A DNA stretch of 64,000 bases, taken from NCBI RefSeq assembly GCF_022179465.1, contig NZ_BPQV01000002.1, positions 434,001-498,000 on the forward strand. The letters run 5' to 3'. Below are positions 59,878-64,000 of the stretch, piece after piece (position 1 is the stretch's first letter; every line of letters starts with the position of its first letter). A program made the position numbers and the translations under genes. This stretch comes from Methylobacterium organophilum. Its GTDB lineage: Bacteria > Pseudomonadota > Alphaproteobacteria > Rhizobiales > Beijerinckiaceae. The notes beneath the pieces are model-generated. The model saw nothing but the letters and a program-made list of their open reading frames with translations. It had not been told where the DNA came from and searched no databases.

Positions 59878-59956
59878 CCGCGCCTCCGAAAAAGATCAAT
59901 TAAATCAATAGTTTGAGACATCCACAGCCCATATCGGCCGCGCCGCGCCGGGGGAC

Positions 59957-59985
59957 TTGAGCCAGATCACGAAAAGCGGTATTGA
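59957..59985 (+). promoter_or_regulatory. possible rho promoter
   Basis: TTGAGC and TATTGA are separated by 17 bp, about 190 bp upstream of the rho ATG, in the AT-richest part of the smr-rho gap. A transcript from here would have a leader of about 180 nt, which would fit Rho autoregulation at its own leader. The hexamers are only moderate matches. Confidence 0.35.
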
Positions 59986-60175
59986 CAATTGCTCTCCTTG
60001 TTGAGCCGTGCCGCATCCCCAGGGCCTCCCGGCTCCGACGAGACGATGTGCGGGCTCCCTCGCTTCCTGCGATGACGAACCGGATCGTGGTGCCCTCGGC
60101 ACCCGGTGCAAGGCTCCCCAACCGACCCGCGCCACCCCGCCTTTCTCGCCTTCTCCTGAAGTCATCAATCACCAC

Positions 60176-61519
60176 ATGACGTCATCGAACGACGCTCTCG
60201 CTCCCGCAGACATTCCCGCCGAGCCGACCCTGGCGGCGACGGATCTCGACACGGTTCGTGAAGTAAAACTTCAAGACCTGAAGTCGAAGACGCCGACCGA
60301 GCTCATCGCCTTCGCCGAAGAGGTCGAGGTCGAGAACGCCTCGACCATGCGCAAGCAGGAATTGATGTTCGCGATCCTGAAGCAGCTCGCTGCCAAGGAG
60401 GTCGAGATCATCGGCTCGGGCACCGTCGAGGTCCTGCAGGACGGTTTCGGCTTCCTGCGCTCGTCGGATTCCAACTATCTGCCGGGCCCGGACGACATCT
60501 ACATTTCCCCGACACAGATCCGCCGCTTCGGCCTGCGCACGGGTGATACCGTCGAAGGTCCCATCCGGGGGCCGAAAGATGGCGAGCGGTATTTCGCGCT
60601 GATCAAGGTCAACACGATCAATTTCGAGAACCCCGAGAAGATTAAGCACAAGGTTCACTTCGACAACCTGACGCCGCTCTTCCCGACGAAGCGCTTCAAG
60701 CTCGAGCTGGACAATCCGACCAAGAAGGATTTCTCGCCGCGCATCATCGACATCGTCTCGCCGATCGGGAAAGGCCAGCGCGCCCTGATCGTGGCGCCGC
60801 CCCGGACGGGTAAGACGGTGCTGATGCAGAACATCGCCCAGTCGATCACCCTGAATCACCCCGAGTGCTACCTGATCGTGCTGCTCATCGACGAGCGGCC
60901 GGAGGAAGTCACCGACATGCAGCGCTCGGTGAAGGGCGAGGTCATCGCCTCCACCTTCGACGAGCCGGCCACCCGCCACGTCCAGGTCGCCGAGATGGTG
61001 ATCGAGAAGGCCAAACGTCTGGTCGAGCACGGCCGAGATGTCGTGATCCTTCTCGACTCGATCACCCGTCTGGGCCGCGCCTACAACACGGTCGTGCCGT
61101 CCTCCGGCAAGGTTCTGACCGGCGGCGTCGACGCCAATGCTCTGCAGCGGCCGAAGCGTTTCTTCGGCGCGGCGCGCAACATCGAAGAAGGCGGCTCTCT
61201 GTCGATCATCGCCACGGCGCTGATCGATACCGGCTCGCGCATGGACGAAGTGATCTTCGAAGAGTTCAAGGGCACCGGCAACTCCGAGATCATCCTCGAC
61301 CGGAAAGTCTCCGACAAGCGCATCTTCCCGGCGATCGACATCACCCGCTCGGGCACGCGCAAGGAAGAGCTTCTGGTTCCGCCGGATTCTCTCAAGAAGA
61401 CCTATGTCCTGCGCCGGATCCTCAACCCGATGGGCGTCACCGACGCGATCGAGTTCCTGCTGGACAAGCTGCGCCAGACCAAGAGCAACGCCGATTTCTT
61501 CGACTCGATGAACACCTGA
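60176..61519 (+). CDS. rho: transcription termination factor Rho
   Basis: An RNA-dependent ATPase/helicase of 447 residues. N-terminal Rho domain ([38 protein letters not shown]), cold-shock RNA-binding domain ([45 protein letters not shown]), then the RecA-like motor with Walker [13 protein letters not shown], Walker [18 protein letters not shown], and RNA-contact Q- and R-loops. ATG 60176 fits the family; the frame extends to 60008. Confidence 0.97.
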   Translation: MTSSNDALAPADIPAEPTLAATDLDTVREVKLQDLKSKTPTELIAFAEEVEVENASTMRKQELMFAILKQLAAKEVEIIGSGTVEVLQDGFGFLRSSDSNYLPGPDDIYISPTQIRRFGLRTGDTVEGPIRGPKDGERYFALIKVNTINFENPEKIKHKVHFDNLTPLFPTKRFKLELDNPTKKDFSPRIIDIVSPIGKGQRALIVAPPRTGKTVLMQNIAQSITLNHPECYLIVLLIDERPEEVTDMQRSVKGEVIASTFDEPATRHVQVAEMVIEKAKRLVEHGRDVVILLDSITRLGRAYNTVVPSSGKVLTGGVDANALQRPKRFFGAARNIEEGGSLSIIATALIDTGSRMDEVIFEEFKGTGNSEIILDRKVSDKRIFPAIDITRSGTRKEELLVPPDSLKKTYVLRRILNPMGVTDAIEFLLDKLRQTKSNADFFDSMNT

Positions 61520-61594
61520 GCCGAAGAAGCACAGCCCAAGTCTTCACAAGTAACGCGAAAAACGCAGCCCCGCTGCCGGCCTCGGCACGGCTCC

Positions 61595-61639
61595 GAAGCC
61601 GGGCGCCCGGGGCTTCGAAGCCCTGGCCTCGGGGCTTCG
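61595..61639 (+). terminator. paired hairpins downstream of rho
   Basis: Two successive stems: GAAGCCGGGC with GCCCGGGGCTTC (2-nt bulge), and CGAAGCCC with GGGCTTCG. Both share the direct repeat GGGGCTTCGA (61609-61618, 61631-61640). There is no T-tract, so they may be mRNA-end hairpins or a remnant repeat. Confidence 0.35.
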
Positions 61640-61766
61640 AGGCGGCTGAGCAGAACCCCGCTCCGCCGGGATTGTGTCGCCGCCCCGCAGCCAGACGTCG
61701 CATCCGCCACCCGGTCACACCAGGACCGGGTGCGGATTCCGGGAAGGACGGGAGCCGGGAGCACCC

Positions 61767-63080
61767 TTGCCCGACGAGGCCACCATCTTCGCCCCCGCGA
61801 GCGGCTTCGGCCGCGCCGCGATCTGCCTGATCCGCATCAGCGGCCCGGCCTCGGCGCCCCTGCTCGAATCGCTGTCCGGCGCCCTGCCGCCGCCCCGCCG
61901 CCAATCGCTGCGAACCCTGCGCGCCGCCGACGGCACGCTGCTCGACCGGGCGGTCGTGGTGTTCATGCCCGGCCCGGCCACCTTCACCGGGCAGGACATG
62001 GCCGAGCTGCATCTGCATGGCGGGCTCGCCGTGCGCGCGGCGGTGCTGCGGGCGCTGCACGCCTTTCCCGGCTGCCGGGCGGCGGAGCCGGGTGAGTTCG
62101 CCCGACGGGCCTTTCTGGCCGGGCGCATCGACCTGACCGAGGCGGAGGCCACCGCCGACCTGATCGACGCCGAGACCGAGGCCCAGCGCCGGCAGGCCCT
62201 GCGCCAGCTCGAGGGCGCCCTGGGCCGCCAAGTCGCGGAATGGCGCGAGACCGCGATCGGGCTCCTCGCCCAGGCCGAGGCCGCCCTCGATTTCGCCGAC
62301 GAGGGCGATGTCGCGGACGAGGCGCTGGACGCGGCCCTCGGCCGAGCTGCTTCCGCCCTGCGCGACGCGATCCGCGCCGCGCTTCGCGACGGGCGCCGGG
62401 GCGAGCGCCTGCGCGAGGGCTTCTGCGTGGTGCTGGCCGGCCCGCCCAATGCCGGCAAATCGACCCTGCTCAACACCCTGGCCGGCCGCGACGCGGCCAT
62501 CGTCTCCCACATCCCCGGCACCACCCGGGACGTGATCGAGGTGCGCTGCGATCTCGGCGGGCTGCCCGTGGTGCTCGTCGACACGGCGGGCCTGCGCGAG
62601 ACCACCGACCCGATCGAGGCCGAGGGCGTCGCCCGCACCCGCCGCCGCATCGCCTCCGCCGACCTCGTCCTGCATCTCGTCCCACCGGAGGGAGCGGAGG
62701 AGCAGGCACAGGGCGGGGTGCCCTGCCTCGTCGTGCGCACCAAGGCGGATCTCGGGGAGGGGGGAGCGGGGGAGGCCGACGCCCTCGCCCTCTCCGCCAA
62801 GACCGGGGAGGGGATCGAGGCCCTGCTCGCGGCGATCCAGCGGAGCGCCGAATCCGCCCTCGGCGGCGGCGAGGCCCTGGTCACCCGCGAGCGTCACCGC
62901 GACGCCCTCACCCGCGCCGCCGCGCATCTCGACCGCGTCGCCGCGCCCGCGACCGACCTGCCGGAGCTGATCGCCGAGGACCTGCGCCTCGCCGTGCGCG
63001 CCCTGGGCGAGGTCGGCGGCCATGTCGGTGTCGAGGAAATGCTCGACCGGCTGTTTTCGGGGTTCTGTATCGGGAAGTAG
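61767..63080 (+). CDS. mnmE: tRNA modification GTPase MnmE
   Basis: A protein of 437 residues. N-terminal folate-binding domain (TIFAPASGFGRAAICLIRISGPAS; FTGQDMAELHLHGG; PGEFARRAFLAGRIDLTEAEA), a helical domain, an inserted G domain with GPPNAGKSTLLN, DTAGLRE and RTKAD, and the invariant C-terminal FCIGK with its catalytic Cys. With MnmG it modifies the wobble uridine of several tRNAs. The start is TTG 61767, with GGGAG 5-6 nt upstream; no ATG or GTG fits. mnmG, its usual follower, is not next; a repeat array intervenes. Confidence 0.95.
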   Translation: MPDEATIFAPASGFGRAAICLIRISGPASAPLLESLSGALPPPRRQSLRTLRAADGTLLDRAVVVFMPGPATFTGQDMAELHLHGGLAVRAAVLRALHAFPGCRAAEPGEFARRAFLAGRIDLTEAEATADLIDAETEAQRRQALRQLEGALGRQVAEWRETAIGLLAQAEAALDFADEGDVADEALDAALGRAASALRDAIRAALRDGRRGERLREGFCVVLAGPPNAGKSTLLNTLAGRDAAIVSHIPGTTRDVIEVRCDLGGLPVVLVDTAGLRETTDPIEAEGVARTRRRIASADLVLHLVPPEGAEEQAQGGVPCLVVRTKADLGEGGAGEADALALSAKTGEGIEALLAAIQRSAESALGGGEALVTRERHRDALTRAAAHLDRVAAPATDLPELIAEDLRLAVRALGEVGGHVGVEEMLDRLFSGFCIGK

Positions 63081-63120
63081 CGGAGGCGCCTCCGCGGTGT
63101 CCGGCTGGGCACGCCGGCCG

Positions 63121-63690
63121 CGCGCAGTCCCTCTCTCCGCGTGCGGGGAGAGGAGGGCGCCTCTGCGGTTTTCGGCTCGCGCGTCGGTCATGTGCATCCC
63201 CTCTCTCCGCTTGCGGGGAGAGGGCCGGGACGACCTCGTCGTCAGCGCGGCGAGGCGGCAGCCGAGGGTGAGGGGGCTCAGCCGGATGAGACTCCTCCGG
63301 AATCGCCCCCTCACCGCCGCTCCGGCTGCGCCTCCGCTCCCCGCATGGACGACGGGTCCATGCGGGCCTCTCCCCGCGTGCGGGGAGAGGGGGGCGCCTC
63401 CGCGGTTTTCGGCTCCCGCGTTGGTGGTGTGCGCAGCCCCTCGCCCCGCTTGCGGGGAGAGGGCCGCGACGACCTCGTTGTCGGCGCGGCGAGGCGGCAG
63501 CCGAGGGTGAGGGGGCTCAGCCGGATGAGACTCTTCCGGAATCGCCCCCTCACCCCCGCTCCGGCTACGCCTCCGCTCCCCACATGGACGACAAGGTCCA
63601 TGCGGGCCTCTCCCCGCGTGCGGGGAGAGGGGGGGTGCTTCTGCGGTGTCCGGCTGGGCGTGTCGGTCGCGTGCAGCCCCTCGCCCCGCT
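63121..63690. repeat. tandem repeat of about 240 bp (two full units and a partial third)
   Basis: The block beginning CTCTCCCCGCGTGCGGGGAG recurs at about 63131, 63370 and 63610, spaced 237 and 240 bp. Each full unit contains an inverted repeat of CTCTCCCCGC/GCGGGGAGAG type, then GCGACCTCGT-GTC-GCGCGGCGAGGCGGCAGCCGAGG. A second long hairpin with arms GTGAGGGGGC and GCCCCCTCAC follows. Units differ by scattered substitutions. No credible gene lies in 63081-63775. It resembles a GC-rich dispersed repeat that has duplicated in place. Confidence 0.85.
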
Positions 63691-63731
63691 TCCCACGCTC
63701 CGATCCGGCCGAAAGCCGTCCCGAACGAGAA

Positions 63732-63751
63732 CGGGCCCCAAAAGGGGCCCG
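63732..63751 (-). terminator. terminator hairpin of the last gene
   Basis: A perfect 8-bp stem CGGGCCCC/GGGGCCCG with an AAAA loop, 25 bp beyond the stop of the minus-strand gene at the window edge. The U-tract on that strand is weak (TTCTCG). Confidence 0.6.
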
Positions 63752-63775
63752 CTTCGTGTCCGTGGCCGCGGCGGC

Positions 63776-64000
63776 TTACCGGTAGGGGTTCAGGCCGGTG
63801 CGGGAGACGTAGGAGGTCGGGTCGATCGCGTCGACCGCCGAGAAGTCGACGTTGCGGATCGCGGTCGAGCGGGCGCCGATGAACGGGCCGTTGGTGATCG
63901 GGTCGGGCAGGTTCGAGCCGCCATAGAGGTCGTTGCGGCCGTAGACCGGGCTCAGGGCGTTCGAGGCGGCGATGAAGGCCGGGTTGGTGGCCGGGTTCAT
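63776..64000 (-). CDS. 3' end of an unidentified gene
   Basis: The C-terminal 74 residues of a frame open to the window edge. The ATG at 64000 may be internal. The sequence is rich in Asn, Pro, Gly and Ser, with NPATNPAFIAASNALSPVYG, NDLYGGSNLPDP and a final SRTGLNPYR. This composition suggests a secreted or surface protein; no family recognised. Confidence 0.55.
   Translation of the reverse strand: MNPATNPAFIAASNALSPVYGRNDLYGGSNLPDPITNGPFIGARSTAIRNVDFSAVDAIDPTSYVSRTGLNPYR

Noticed and set aside
59918-59932. ATCCACA near rho as part of a replication origin
   Set aside because: A single imperfect DnaA-box-like match without a cluster; common by chance.
1-64000. tRNA, rRNA, tmRNA and CRISPR
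   Set aside because: I looked through the gaps for T-loop GTTCRANTC motifs, rRNA-like stretches and regularly spaced short repeats and saw none. The only tandem repeat (63.1-63.7 kb) has 240-bp units and no spacers.
1-64000. Insertion sequences, integrases or prophage
   Set aside because: No transposase, recombinase or phage structural frame is visible, and base composition is even except for short AT-rich promoters.

Overview
The window is a continuous piece of a high-GC alphaproteobacterial chromosome, most likely a Methylobacterium or Methylorubrum species. The best evidence is a 267-residue PhyR general-stress regulator whose phosphoacceptor falls at D190, the position known from M. extorquens. 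Supporting evidence is an N-terminally extended methylsuccinyl-CoA dehydrogenase plus propionyl-CoA carboxylase beta (both ethylmalonyl-CoA pathway enzymes), phasins, and many GTG/TTG starts. I see no rRNA, tRNA, CRISPR array, insertion sequence or prophage.

Layout. 0-6 kb: end of an MscS-type channel, a CAP-domain lipoprotein, two phasins (polyhydroxyalkanoate granules), and two divergent related glycosyltransferases. 6-13 kb: a small acidic protein, a PAS-GGDEF-EAL protein, methylsuccinyl-CoA dehydrogenase, an EamA transporter and a YihY membrane protein. 13-20 kb: an NdvA-like glucan exporter, a MotA/MotB pair, a DegP protease and RarA. 20-30 kb: a DUF1348-tetR operon with a 26-bp perfect operator palindrome, an M32 carboxypeptidase, a YegD-like Hsp70, an RluC-type pseudouridine synthase, a HAD phosphatase, an ATP12 chaperone and PccB. 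30-36 kb: a chemoreceptor, small secreted proteins, a Tat-exported metallophosphoesterase, a class III aminotransferase and a YkgJ-type Cys-cluster protein.

36.3-42 kb is the most interesting part. PhyR and NepR are divergently encoded, and in this 5 kb there are seven sequences fitting the EcfG (general stress sigma) promoter GGAAC-N16/17-NGTT. They lie in front of phyR, nepR, a DUF1328 membrane protein, a KGG-motif protein, a 52-residue basic protein, an unknown secreted protein and, notably, a gene-free stretch ending in a strong terminator. The last is best read as an EcfG-dependent small RNA of about 90 nt with a C-rich, anti-Shine-Dalgarno-like loop.

42-64 kb is mostly housekeeping: hemH, a methyltransferase, a 5'-nucleotidase, ung, a polysaccharide deacetylase, then ppsR-maf-aroE-coaE-dnaQ. 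On the opposite strand follow panC, hisS, an MFS transporter and secB, and then tim44-like, mltA, smr, rho and mnmE. The ppsR-to-dnaQ and rho-mnmE blocks resemble the origin-proximal conserved region of other Alphaproteobacteria, but hemE and an origin are not visible here. The window ends in a roughly 240-bp tandem repeat array and the 3' end of an unidentified gene.
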